Part shown: positions 1 to 8,529 of the stretch, piece after piece
How the letters are laid out: every line of letters starts with the position of its first letter
How positions within the stretch are numbered: the stretch's first letter is position 1
From: JAAFJU01 sp043764895
GTDB taxonomy: Bacteria; Cyanobacteriota; Cyanobacteriia; Leptolyngbyales; Leptolyngbyaceae
NCBI GenBank assembly: GCA_043764895.1
Contig: JAYUJY010000253.1
Span: 1-53,446, forward strand
Reading direction: 5' to 3'
Length of the DNA: 53,446 bases
Notes under the pieces: model-generated
The model's database searches: none
The model's input: only the letters and a program-made list of their open reading frames with translations
What the model was told of the DNA's origin: nothing
Made by a program: the position numbers and the translations under genes

Positions 1-1169
1 GTGCCGCTGGTGGGGCGGTTGATCGTTTGGATGGGGGATGATGGGGGGGGAACGGGGATTTGGGATGATGCGTTGCTTCGCTTAACGCATCCTACGTCGG
101 ATGGTGGGGATTTGGATGTTGGGGATGGGTTTTCGGGGGCGTGGGGGTTGATTAAAAAGATGTGGTGGTTGGAGGCGATCGCACTCCAAAATTTGACGAG
201 GAATTCGATCGGGTCTTTTTCGCAGATTTCAAGGCTGCCGACGGGTTCCATGCCTTCAAAATATCGATGGGTGCCAAATCCTAAGAGCCGATCGCTGCCG
301 ATCGTATTCGCAACCTGTAAGGCATTTTGAAACCCGACTGAACTCTCAAATACAGACGAAAAAACACGATCGATGGAATGCTGGGAGCAAAATTGTTCTA
401 ACCGCGATGGATATCCTGCGATCGACGGTTTGATTACAAATACATCTCGCCATCCTCTTGCATAGCAGTCTTCAAGTTGTATGTACGTCGCAGTGGATTC
501 GTCTAGCGCTAGCAATGTTGCAAATTCATGGCTTAATGTTAATAAATCATCAAAGCATTCTATCCCCAAGGGCTGTTCTAAAAATTCAATGCAGGGGTGT
601 CGATCGCATTCTTCTAACCATTGCCGTGCTTCAGTCAAATTCAAGCCACCATTGGCATCTAGCCGCAGGACTGCATCGTGAGGAAGCCTGTCGCAAAGTT
701 CTTTAAAGAATCCTAATTCATCCGCAATATCCGCTGTCCCAATCTTCCATTTAAACGATCGTATTCCTGTCGCATACAACGCTTCCCACTGTGTCAAAGC
801 ACCTATTCCAGCGGGCAATAATTCAGCAAACAATCGACCCGTCTCTCTCTCCAATCCATCTCTTTCTTCTTCAACCGAGGACACTAAGGGGGCGATCGCC
901 ATCTCAAAAGCAAACTGACAGCATGGCAACGCATCCGGCACCGATCGCCAGTCCTCAATCACACCGCCTAACCCCGTCAGAAAGCCGATCGCCTCCTCCA
1001 TTGTCTCTGACCCAAACCAAGGCAATGGTGCAATTTCACTGACTCCCACTCGACCCTGTTCATCCATCAAAGCAACGATAATGCCCTCGCGAACAGACCA
1101 AGTGCCATGGTAAGTCTCTAATGGGATGGCAAACGATCGGGAATAGGGTTGAAATGAGACTTTAAACAT
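1..1169 (-). CDS. menC: o-succinylbenzoate synthase, MenC (partial, runs off the left edge)
   Basis: Enolase-superfamily enzyme that dehydrates SHCHC to o-succinylbenzoate in the menaquinone/phylloquinone pathway, which supplies the photosystem I quinone in cyanobacteria. Reading from ATG at 1167-1169, the metal ligands appear as LDANGG, LEQPLG and LDES, and the substrate Lys lies in VIKPS. The family is normally about 320 residues and recognisable MenC sequence stops near codon 330 (around position 178). The frame nevertheless stays open to position 1 through a Pro/Ser-rich stretch that includes a 38-bp dispersed repeat at 67-104. The true stop is outside the window, so this is either an extended tail or a read-through into the next gene. 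The methyltransferase gene lies 32 bp upstream on the same strand. Confidence 0.88.
   Translation of the reverse strand, partial: MFKVSFQPYSRSFAIPLETYHGTWSVREGIIVALMDEQGRVGVSEIAPLPWFGSETMEEAIGFLTGLGGVIEDWRSVPDALPCCQFAFEMAIAPLVSSVEEERDGLERETGRLFAELLPAGIGALTQWEALYATGIRSFKWKIGTADIADELGFFKELCDRLPHDAVLRLDANGGLNLTEARQWLEECDRHPCIEFLEQPLGIECFDDLLTLSHEFATLLALDESTATYIQLEDCYARGWRDVFVIKPSIAGYPSRLEQFCSQHSIDRVFSSVFESSVGFQNALQVANTIGSDRLLGFGTHRYFEGMEPVGSLEICEKDPIEFLVKFWSAIASNHHIFLINPHAPENPSPTSKSPPSDVGCVKRSNASSQIPVPPPSSPIQTINRPTSG
67..104. repeat. 38-bp dispersed palindromic repeat, copy 1 (inside the menC frame)
   Basis: Contains a hairpin: GATGCGTT, a short loop, AACGCATC, followed by CTACGTCGGATGG. An identical 38-bp copy in reverse orientation lies at 16530-16567, between the conserved hypothetical gene and groL. 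From memory, short hairpin repeats of this GGATGCGTT type are common in cyanobacterial and proteobacterial genomes. This copy is translated in frame within the menC extension. Confidence 0.85.
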
Positions 1170-1201
1170 ACGGCACCTAAGTCGGTCGCTAATAATCTGG
1201 A

Positions 1202-2395
1202 TTAATGTGCCAAGCACTCGATGCGGTCTGCTAAACCCTGCTTGTTAGAGCCATTTAGCGTTTTTATAAGTTGGTGACCCATTATTTCAGCCAGTAAGAC
1301 AGGAACTGCATTCCCAATTTGTCGCATCGACTCTCCCCATCCACCCTCAATCACAAAATCATCAGGAAAAGTTTGTAATCGTTTTGCTTCAAATACAGTT
1401 AAGTAACGAACCTCCCCATCTGAAAATCGAATCATGTTTTCTCCACCAGGGACACCGTGATCGCCTGCTTTGATGGTTTTCGCAGGTAAGTCTAAAATAC
1501 TTCCAGTATGTCCCGGATAAATACGTGCTCCAGGACGAAAGATATGGTCACTCATTCCATGCTTGGACATCGGATCGGGCAGATGGCCTAGAACATCTCT
1601 TACCGTCTTCCAGGGCATTAATTCGGGTTTAATCCTCCCCTGTTTTTTCATCATTCGATCGATTCTATCTTTCATTGATTGATCGATCGATGGACGTTCT
1701 GATTTAGAGATGTTATGCCGCTCCCAATATTTTTCTGTAACGTACATATCCCAAAATAACCGATCCGACGAATGGCTTTCCGGTGGAAATCGCCATAAAC
1801 AATTCAAATCAGATCTGATTCCAATAATGACAACTCGTTCACGGGTTTGCGGTACGCCGTAGTTAGCTGCATTGATTAGTTTAAACTGTAAATTATATTT
1901 AGTACCTGCATAGAATAGATGGCTCAAACCCTGAAGCTCCCCTAAGTGTTTCTGCCAATCTAGATTTGAATCTGAGCTTGATTTTATGGGAAAATCTGGG
2001 TAAGTCAATCTAAGAATAATATAGTTAAAGTAGTCAGAGAATGTTTGACGAAGTAAGCCTTTAACATTTTCAAAAATGAAGGCTTTAGGTCGCAGTTTTT
2101 CGATCGCACGAATTGCGTAGGGAAACATATCACGACGATCGCGGTCGCCTTGATGCTTGCCACCGAGTGAAAATGGCTGACAGGGAGGTCCGCCTGCAAC
2201 AATATCGATATTGCTTAATTGCTCTAGGTCAAAATCTTTTATATCTCCAAAGAAAACGTTCTTCGCCTCGAAATTTTGACAAAGAGACGCATAAGCATAT
2301 TTATTCTGTTCAACAAGGGTGGTATGTTTGAACCCTGACAATTCAAGCCCTTTAGCTAAGCCCCCCAATCCTGAAAATAGTTCTAGGGAATTCAC
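1202..2395 (-). CDS. DNA (cytosine-5-)-methyltransferase, orphan
   Basis: 397-residue C5 DNA methyltransferase with the conserved motifs in order: motif I LFSGLGGLAKG (residues 6-16, SAM binding), motif IV GGPPCQPFS with catalytic Cys72, motif VI FENV (108-111), motif VIII QTRERV, and motif X IGNAVPV near the C terminus. The target-recognition region lies between VIII and X. Start codon GTG at 2395 is preceded by GGAGG at good spacing. No restriction endonuclease is adjacent, so it is probably a solitary regulatory or HIP1-type methylase, or the remnant of an R-M system. Sequence alone does not give its specificity. CGATCG is a candidate, because Synechocystis M.Ssp6803I is a C5 enzyme acting on that site. 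Confidence 0.93.
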   Translation of the reverse strand: MNSLELFSGLGGLAKGLELSGFKHTTLVEQNKYAYASLCQNFEAKNVFFGDIKDFDLEQLSNIDIVAGGPPCQPFSLGGKHQGDRDRRDMFPYAIRAIEKLRPKAFIFENVKGLLRQTFSDYFNYIILRLTYPDFPIKSSSDSNLDWQKHLGELQGLSHLFYAGTKYNLQFKLINAANYGVPQTRERVVIIGIRSDLNCLWRFPPESHSSDRLFWDMYVTEKYWERHNISKSERPSIDQSMKDRIDRMMKKQGRIKPELMPWKTVRDVLGHLPDPMSKHGMSDHIFRPGARIYPGHTGSILDLPAKTIKAGDHGVPGGENMIRFSDGEVRYLTVFEAKRLQTFPDDFVIEGGWGESMRQIGNAVPVLLAEIMGHQLIKTLNGSNKQGLADRIECLAH

Positions 2396-2551
2396 GATCG
2401 TTCCTCCATCGTTTTGAAGTGACGTTCAATCGTTGAAACCTTCTGTAGATGTGCTTTTTTCTGTCAAACGAGATGAAATTCATTGGTGCAAAATCGACCT
2501 AACCTTAGGAAAACAGTCGTGTAATATTGGCATACTTAGAGACTACTTGAA

Positions 2552-3370
2552 TTATTCTTGATAGTTTTTCCAATGCTGCGGCTGCTTGAAACGATGCACG
2601 TCTGCGATCGTCTGTGCCCATCCATCCGCTAAGGATTCCCAAATGAGATGGCCCTTCTCTGGAGTTGCAGTCGTCGCATCGCCAATTACGCCGCTTTCAC
2701 TGATATCCCTCGTTACCCAAGGAATGGGAAGGTTGCGTTCTAGGGTCAATAGGCTATTTTCGGGGAGTCCGTAGGGATATTCACACACCGCTCGATCGAA
2801 CTTCACTTGATCGGGCAAAATCGCCATCATCAAACTCGTCTCAGCGTCTCCCGCATGAATGCCAAGCTGGGCTTCTTTTTCAGTTAGAAGCTGTTTGGTA
2901 ATATTCGGGACGCGCCAAGTAAAAAAGGGAAACACTTCAAAATCGTTATATTTCACATGCAAATCTCGCGCCACAATGTCCATGATTTGCGGCTGGCCGC
3001 CGTGAGAATTCATCAGCACCCATTTGCGAAAACCCGATCGGTAAAGGCTGTCTCCCGTTTCCATGAGAACCCGAATCAACGTCTCCGCTGATAGCGAAAT
3101 GGTCCCTGGAAAATGCCAATGTTCGTTGGATTTACCATAGGAAAGCGGCGGCATTGCAAAGGCAGGAATGCCCGAATCGAGCCGCTCTAACGCTTTCCCC
3201 AAAACCGCAACCCCAATAGCCGAATCCACCACCAGCGGCAAGTGTGGACCATGCTGCTCGATTGCGCCGACAGGCTGAATAATAACAACCGTTTCCCGTG
3301 ATGGCATGTCGCGAATATCGGTCCAGGTCAGGTATGGGAAAAAACGATCGGGGGGAATGAAACTATGCAT
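2552..3370 (-). CDS. Creatininase-family amidohydrolase
   Basis: 272-residue member of the creatininase/creatinine amidohydrolase family, metal-dependent cyclic amide hydrolases. Metal-ligand motifs are visible: PVGAIEQHGPHLPL near residue 35 (Glu, His), the Asp of VVDSAIG, NSHGGQ near residue 120, and HAGDAETS near residue 170. Length fits the family. Substrates differ widely (creatinine, formamidopyrimidines, mycofactocin precursor), so the reaction here is not assigned. It is transcribed divergently from ddl, and the 152 bp between them must hold both promoters. Confidence 0.85.
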   Translation of the reverse strand: MHSFIPPDRFFPYLTWTDIRDMPSRETVVIIQPVGAIEQHGPHLPLVVDSAIGVAVLGKALERLDSGIPAFAMPPLSYGKSNEHWHFPGTISLSAETLIRVLMETGDSLYRSGFRKWVLMNSHGGQPQIMDIVARDLHVKYNDFEVFPFFTWRVPNITKQLLTEKEAQLGIHAGDAETSLMMAILPDQVKFDRAVCEYPYGLPENSLLTLERNLPIPWVTRDISESGVIGDATTATPEKGHLIWESLADGWAQTIADVHRFKQPQHWKNYQE

Positions 3371-3522
3371 TAAAGACAGCCTGACTATAATTGAAGCTGT
3401 TTCATCGGATTCAGCTTAGTTCTTAGGCTACCAGATTCTGGGGGAGCGATCTGGTATATTAGGTGCGAAATTGAGCGCTCTTATCGACCTTTACCTAACG
3501 CACTTAACAGGAACGACTTGCC

Positions 3523-4590
3523 ATGACGACTCAGCTAAACGTGGGACTGCTCTTCGGGGGACGATCGGGAGAACATGAAGTCTCTATTATCTCAGCCGGG
3601 GCGATCGCTAAGGGGTTAGCCATGGGTGAGAATGCGGTGCGTTACAGGGTGAATCCGTTTTATATCTGCAAGAACGGTGCGTGGGTCTCGGGGGATGCGG
3701 CCCAGACGGTACTGGAGAGTCAGTGCGCTATGGTGACCGATGATGCCGTCCGACCCAATCTTTGGCAATTTCCCGCAGGCGTGGAAGAGATTGATCTGTG
3801 GTATCTGGTCTTGCACGGTCCGAACGGGGAAGATGGGACGATTCAGGGATTGATGGAGTTGATGCAGGTGCCCTACGTGGGATCGGGCGTGTTGGCGTCC
3901 TGCGTAGGCATGGATAAGATTGCGATGAAGATGGCCTTTGCGGAGGCGGAATTGCCTCAGGTGAAGTATTGCGCGGTCAATCGATCGGACATTTACTCTG
4001 ACCCCTGTCGGTTTCCAAAACTTTGTGATGACATTGAAACGCAGCTCGGCTATCCCTGTTTTGTGAAGCCTGCAAACCTAGGATCGTCAGTGGGGATTTC
4101 CAAGTGCCGCACCCGCGCTGAACTGGAAAAGGCGCTAGATGAGGCCGCGAGTTACGATCGACGCATCATTGTCGAGGCAGGCGTAACTGCGCGGGAAGTA
4201 GAGGTGGCCATCCTCGGCAACGACCATCCTAAAGCGTCGGTGGTGGGGGAAGTGACCTTTGACAGTGATTTCTACGATTACGAAACCAAGTACACCGCAG
4301 GCCGATCGCAGACGCACATTCCGGCAAATTTATCCGCAGACGTGGTGTTGCGGATTCAAGACATGGCCATTCAAGCCTTTAAAGCGATCGGCTGTGCCGG
4401 AATCAGTCGGGTGGATTTCTTTTACTGTGAAGCAAGCGATGAACTTTTGATTAATGAAGTCAACACGCTCCCCGGATTCACGTCTATGAGCATGTATCCA
4501 CAGCTTTGGAATGCGAGTGGAATCGAGTTTTCGGACTTGGTTCATCAGATTGTTCAACACGCACGCGATCGTCATCCGCATCGGCATTAA
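3523..4590 (+). CDS. ddl: D-alanine--D-alanine ligase
   Basis: ATP-grasp ligase forming D-Ala-D-Ala for peptidoglycan in the cytoplasm. The 355 residues show N-terminal FGGRSGEHEVSIISA, LHGPNGEDGTIQG, the ATP-binding VKPANLGSSVGISK, the omega-loop YETKY (typical of D-Ala rather than D-lactate ligases), and the C-terminal metal site INEVNTLPGFTSMSMYP. Start ATG at 3523 sits directly at the FGGRSGEHE motif, as expected. It may be co-transcribed with the ABC-F gene 107 bp downstream, and it diverges from the creatininase gene. Confidence 0.96.
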   Translation: MTTQLNVGLLFGGRSGEHEVSIISAGAIAKGLAMGENAVRYRVNPFYICKNGAWVSGDAAQTVLESQCAMVTDDAVRPNLWQFPAGVEEIDLWYLVLHGPNGEDGTIQGLMELMQVPYVGSGVLASCVGMDKIAMKMAFAEAELPQVKYCAVNRSDIYSDPCRFPKLCDDIETQLGYPCFVKPANLGSSVGISKCRTRAELEKALDEAASYDRRIIVEAGVTAREVEVAILGNDHPKASVVGEVTFDSDFYDYETKYTAGRSQTHIPANLSADVVLRIQDMAIQAFKAIGCAGISRVDFFYCEASDELLINEVNTLPGFTSMSMYPQLWNASGIEFSDLVHQIVQHARDRHPHRH

Positions 4591-4697
4591 CAATCCTCCC
4601 TTCAAACCCAGTGCTAAACGCTAGGCATTAGTGTGACAAGGTGCGTTACAATTCTTGCGTTACAAACTTTTAAGAATCTCCCCCGGAGCCACCGCCC

Positions 4698-6419
4698 ATG
4701 TTGCGCCTCGAAAAAATCAGCAAAATCTATCCGACAGGTGAAGTGCTGCGCGACATTAACTGGGAAGTGAGACCGGGCGATCGCATCGGCCTTGTGGGCG
4801 TGAACGGCGCAGGCAAGTCCACGCAGCTCAAAATCATCATGGGCGAAACGGAGCCGACCGCTGGCAAAATCGTCAAGCAATCCAGTCTGCGCATTGCCTA
4901 TCTGAGTCAAGAGTTCGACGTGGACCAGACGCGCACGGTCCAAGATGAGATGTGGCGGGCGTTTGGGGAGGCAAATAATGTCCATGAGGCGCTCTCGAAG
5001 GTGCTGAATGCCATGGAGTCCGCTGATCCGGATGAACTCGACAAGTTACTCAATAAAATGGATAAGCTGCAACGGCAGTTTGAAGGGCTAGATGGCTACG
5101 GCATTGAAGCGAAGATTGGGAAAATCTTGCCGGATATGGGGTTTGATATTGCAGATGCCGATCGCTTGGTGAGCGAATTTAGTGGCGGCTGGCAGATGCG
5201 GATGAACTTAGCGAAGGTGATTTTGCAGGAACCGGATTTGTTGCTGCTGGATGAACCGACGAACCACTTGGATCTCGATACGATCGAATGGCTCGAAAAG
5301 TATCTGATCAGTTTGAATACGCCTATGGTGATTGTGTCCCACGATCGCGAGTTTCTCGATCGTCTCTGTAACAACATTGTTGAAACCGAACGCGGCGTTT
5401 CGGCCAGCTATCAGGGCAACTACTCCAGTTACCTAACTCAAAAAGCAGAGCAGAAACTAGCTCAACAGTCCGCCTACGAACGCCAGAAGAAAGATCTCGA
5501 TAAGCAACAGGAATTTGTAGATCGATTTCGAGCCTCTGCCGCCCGTGGTACTCAAGCAAAGAGCCGCGAAAAACAACTGGATAAAATCGAACGCATCGAA
5601 GCGCCCGATCAAAAGGTTAAAGCCCTTCGATTTAAGTTTCCAGAGGCTCCTCGAAGTGGTCGAGAAGTAGTCGTGATTAATAATTTGACGCACTTCTTCG
5701 ATGAGAAACTGTTGTTTTTGGGGACGGAGTTGCTCATTGAGCGGGGTGATAAGATTGCGATCGTTGGGCCAAACGGGGCGGGTAAATCAACGCTGTTGCG
5801 CCTAATCACCGGAAGCGAAACGCCTTCGGAGGGAGCGGTTGATCTTGGCGAGCACAATGTTATCGTGGGCTACTTCGAGCAGAACCAAGCTGAAGCCCTC
5901 GATCTTGAAAAGAATGTCATGACGACCATTCATGATGAAGTTCCGACTTGGACCAATGAAGAAGTTCGTGGAATCTTGGGTCGGTTCCTGTTTAGCGGTG
6001 AGGCAGCGCAGAAGAAAGTGGGGTCACTGAGTGGAGGTGAGAAAGCGCGTCTAGCCTTGGCCAAAATGCTGCTGCAACCCGTTAATCTCCTAATCCTCGA
6101 CGAGCCGACCAACCACTTAGATATCCCTGCAAAAGAGATGTTAGAAGGGGCGATCGGGGCTTACGATGGCACGGTGATTATTGTGTCGCACGATCGATAC
6201 TTTGTCTCACAAACGGCGACGAAGGTGGTCGAAATCCGCGACGGGGAATTCCGGTTGTATCGCGGTGATTTCAAGTATTACCAAGACAAAGTTGCTGAAG
6301 AGAAAGAGTTATCTAGCTTGCAGGCGATCGAGGCTGAACGTAAGGCGAAAAACGATCAAAAACGTGAGAAGCAACAGGAAAAAGATAAGGCTCGAAAGGA
6401 GAAGCAATCGGTGTCTTAA
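4698..6419 (+). CDS. ABC-F family ATP-binding protein
   Basis: 573 residues with two ABC ATPase domains and no membrane segment, as in ribosome-associated ABC-F proteins that resolve stalled translation. Domain 1 has Walker A GVNGAGKST (about 35), signature SGGWQMR and Walker B LLLLDEPTNHLD. Domain 2 has GPNGAGKST (about 355), signature LSGGEKARL and LLILDEPTNHLD. The charged interdomain linker (FVDRFRASAARGTQAKSREK) corresponds to the P-site tRNA interaction motif. The C terminus is a short Lys/Glu-rich coiled coil. Uup or YdiF are the closest group names, but the subgroup is not certain. Confidence 0.92.
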   Translation: MLRLEKISKIYPTGEVLRDINWEVRPGDRIGLVGVNGAGKSTQLKIIMGETEPTAGKIVKQSSLRIAYLSQEFDVDQTRTVQDEMWRAFGEANNVHEALSKVLNAMESADPDELDKLLNKMDKLQRQFEGLDGYGIEAKIGKILPDMGFDIADADRLVSEFSGGWQMRMNLAKVILQEPDLLLLDEPTNHLDLDTIEWLEKYLISLNTPMVIVSHDREFLDRLCNNIVETERGVSASYQGNYSSYLTQKAEQKLAQQSAYERQKKDLDKQQEFVDRFRASAARGTQAKSREKQLDKIERIEAPDQKVKALRFKFPEAPRSGREVVVINNLTHFFDEKLLFLGTELLIERGDKIAIVGPNGAGKSTLLRLITGSETPSEGAVDLGEHNVIVGYFEQNQAEALDLEKNVMTTIHDEVPTWTNEEVRGILGRFLFSGEAAQKKVGSLSGGEKARLALAKMLLQPVNLLILDEPTNHLDIPAKEMLEGAIGAYDGTVIIVSHDRYFVSQTATKVVEIRDGEFRLYRGDFKYYQDKVAEEKELSSLQAIEAERKAKNDQKREKQQEKDKARKEKQSVS

Positions 6420-6471
6420 AGGTCGTTTGAAACGCCTCTTAGTGGGGATCGGAATTGGCCGTTCTCCTTTA

Positions 6472-7098
6472 CTATCGTGACAGATTTCGATCGCACTCTT
6501 CAAAAATCATGTTGAGAATTCCCAGGATTTTTGGCAAATTTTCAAGTGAGTAGAGCGATGTTTCGTAGACTTGATTTTCGAGAGTGAACTTATAAAACTT
6601 CCAGCCTTCTCCATTGGTAACGATGCCAAAGACTTCAATCGATCGTCCGTCATTGTTGTTACTCCATTGGCAAGCTTGCATTTCAACCAGGCATTGGGCC
6701 AGTCCCTGCTCAAAGTTATCTTTTTTGGCTTCTACGACACACAGCATTGGAGCGCTGATGTATCCGATGTTTTCAGTGATGAGATAATCAGCCGCTCCCC
6801 GTGCGATCGCACTTTCGAGTGCGCCCCCTTTCCAAACCTTTAGATTGGGGAAGTCTGTTGTCGCTTCGACGAAGATTAAATCAATAATCAGTTTTTTACT
6901 TTCTTCCGATCGTTCTAAATCAAAACTTTGATGGAGGCGTTTTAGATAGTTTTGAAACGTATTAGAGGGTTGAATTTCCTCAAATTTTTGATTGTCCCAT
7001 GGGTTTAATCGACGTAAATTCAGAGCTTTGTAAGCCGTGTCTAACCTGAATTTTGAAAATGGGATTTTTTGGGGCTTGGGTGCTTGCTGTGACTTCAT
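6472..7098 (-). CDS. Conserved hypothetical protein, PD-(D/E)XK nuclease-like
   Basis: 208 residues, no signal or membrane segment. The central stretch has ADYLITENIGY followed by MLCVVEAKKDNFEQGLAQCL, an Asp ... (beta strand) Glu-x-Lys arrangement like a PD-(D/E)XK nuclease core or the N-terminal domain of type I HsdR subunits. Similar stand-alone proteins are frequent in cyanobacterial genomes and have no known function. It ends in opposite direction to the ABC-F gene 53 bp away. The truncated toxin gene lies just upstream on the same strand (gap 3 bp). Confidence 0.7.
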   Translation of the reverse strand: MKSQQAPKPQKIPFSKFRLDTAYKALNLRRLNPWDNQKFEEIQPSNTFQNYLKRLHQSFDLERSEESKKLIIDLIFVEATTDFPNLKVWKGGALESAIARGAADYLITENIGYISAPMLCVVEAKKDNFEQGLAQCLVEMQACQWSNNNDGRSIEVFGIVTNGEGWKFYKFTLENQVYETSLYSLENLPKILGILNMIFEECDRNLSR

Positions 7099-7101
7099 TC
7101 G

Positions 7102-7260
7102 TTAATTCATCCAAGATTCGAGGGGAAATGAGATCACTTCTTGAAGGCGGGTAAAGTCACTATCATGAGAAACTAAGATAAAACCGTGGTGAATATCAAG
7201 CAGTGTTGGGTTCTGCATAATAATTTGACTGCAATGATTGGTGTCGAGAAGGTAACTCAT
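7102..7260 (-). pseudogene. VapC-type PIN toxin, internally deleted (52 codons)
   Basis: The short frame from ATG at 7258-7260 begins with the PIN-domain N terminus (MSYLLDTNHCS, first catalytic Asp). It then jumps to the C-terminal part (ILVSHDSDFTRL, last acidic residues). A normal VapC is about 130 residues, so roughly 75 residues of the middle, including the second and third acidic positions, are missing without loss of frame. It starts 11 bp after the antitoxin stop, the normal toxin position. Judged a dead toxin; a short functional peptide cannot be excluded. Confidence 0.7.
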
Positions 7261-7271
7261 GCAATGTGACG

Positions 7272-7544
7272 CTATCGATCGAATGGATTATCGTCTACAT
7301 GGCTTTCTGCAATTGATCGACTGTCATAGACTGCCGACAAGCAAGCTTTAAAATCATCTCCTTGCCAGGTTCCAACAGACTTAAGGGCCGCTAAAATGGA
7401 TGCCCCTGTACTCGATCGTTCTGACATTGATTCAGATAGAGGATGAATCATAGTATCCAGATAGTGTCGAATTTTGGGAAGTTCATCCTCCGAAATCTGG
7501 TCGAGTTGGTCATGAAGATTTTGACGTAATTCCAATAAACTCAT
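7272..7544 (-). CDS. Putative antitoxin partner of the deleted PIN toxin
   Basis: About 90-residue acidic protein (MSLLELRQNLHDQLDQISED...), upstream of and almost touching the PIN remnant. The chosen ATG at 7544 has GAGAGG six bases upstream; an in-frame GTG nine codons earlier is less likely. The N-terminal half looks helical (QLDQISEDELPKIRHYLD); the C-terminal half is hydrophilic and poorly conserved, like the toxin-binding tails of antitoxins. I recognise no named antitoxin family, so the role rests on position. Confidence 0.5.
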   Translation of the reverse strand: MSLLELRQNLHDQLDQISEDELPKIRHYLDTMIHPLSESMSERSSTGASILAALKSVGTWQGDDFKACLSAVYDSRSIAESHVDDNPFDR

Positions 7545-7614
7545 ACGGAACCTCTCAAATCTGTACTCCACTTCTCATTATACTTGCTCAGACTCTAGGC
7601 GATCGACACCCTCA

Positions 7615-8511
7615 TTAGGAGTCTTCTTCGATTCCAGCGAGGGTTTCATAGAGCGTGAGCACTGAAATAAAATCCAACTCACCTTTTCCCTGCGCCTGTA
7701 ATGCGTTCATGAGTTCTGCCACATGGGCGCTACCGGGAAGCGAAAGTTTTTCTTGCATTGCCGTTTGTAATACTATATTCAAATCTTTACGAAACAAGTC
7801 CAGCTTAAAGCCCGGTTGGAAATTTCGATCGAGCATCTTTCGACCGTGAATCTCCAAAACTTTACTCTGCGCAAATCCACCGAGCAACGCCTCCCGCACT
7901 TTCTCCCCATCAACCCCCGACTTCTTCGCCAACGTCAAGGCTTCCGCCACACCTTGAACCGTGTGAGCGACCACAATTTGGTTGCAGGCTTTCGTCACTT
8001 GGCCCGATCCCGCTTCTCCGATGTAAACAATATTTTTACCCAGGGCTTGAAAAATAGGAAGAGCACGATCGAACGTCTCGGCATCTCCGCCCACCATAAT
8101 CGAAAGCGTTCCCTGCTGCGCCCCAATATCACCTCCTGAAACTGGAGCATCCAGCGCACTGACGCCTAGCTCCTTGAAAGCGGCATAGACCGATCGGGAC
8201 GTGGCGGCGGCAATGGTAGACATGTCGATAAAGATCATGCCAGCGCGAATGCTAGAGAGAACGCCAGTGTGGGAAAAAACGATCGCCTCGACATCCGGTG
8301 AATCGGACACGCAGGTGATCACGACATCGACTTGGGCTGTTAACGCTGCCGGAGACTCAGCTAACGTTGCCCCCGGAGTGTATAACGCGTCCATTGCTGG
8401 CTGGCTTCGGTTGTAGACGGTGACGGGATAGCCTGCGTTTAGGAGATTTCGGACCATGGGCTGGCCCATAATTCCTAAACCAATAAAACCGATTTTGGGG
8501 AGGATGCTCAT
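7615..8511 (-). CDS. 2-hydroxy-3-oxopropionate (tartronate semialdehyde) reductase family
   Basis: 298-residue beta-hydroxyacid dehydrogenase. The N-terminal Rossmann motif is GFIGLGIMGQPMVRNL (8-23), the substrate signature is DAPVSGGDIGAQQGTL (121-135), and catalytic Lys174 lies in GQVTKACNQ. The family includes GarR/GlxR and 3-hydroxyisobutyrate dehydrogenase. In cyanobacteria the likely role is reduction of tartronate semialdehyde to glycerate in the bacterial glycerate branch of photorespiration. It diverges from the TauE/SafE gene with only 18 bp between start codons. Confidence 0.85.
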   Translation of the reverse strand: MSILPKIGFIGLGIMGQPMVRNLLNAGYPVTVYNRSQPAMDALYTPGATLAESPAALTAQVDVVITCVSDSPDVEAIVFSHTGVLSSIRAGMIFIDMSTIAAATSRSVYAAFKELGVSALDAPVSGGDIGAQQGTLSIMVGGDAETFDRALPIFQALGKNIVYIGEAGSGQVTKACNQIVVAHTVQGVAEALTLAKKSGVDGEKVREALLGGFAQSKVLEIHGRKMLDRNFQPGFKLDLFRKDLNIVLQTAMQEKLSLPGSAHVAELMNALQAQGKGELDFISVLTLYETLAGIEEDS

Positions 8512-8529
8512 AAGAAAATTTGAACGGTT

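Noticed and set aside
1..330. Plus-strand 109-codon frame at the left edge
   Set aside because: It is the antisense of menC and reads through the dispersed repeat; no family features, and the minus strand has all MenC motifs.
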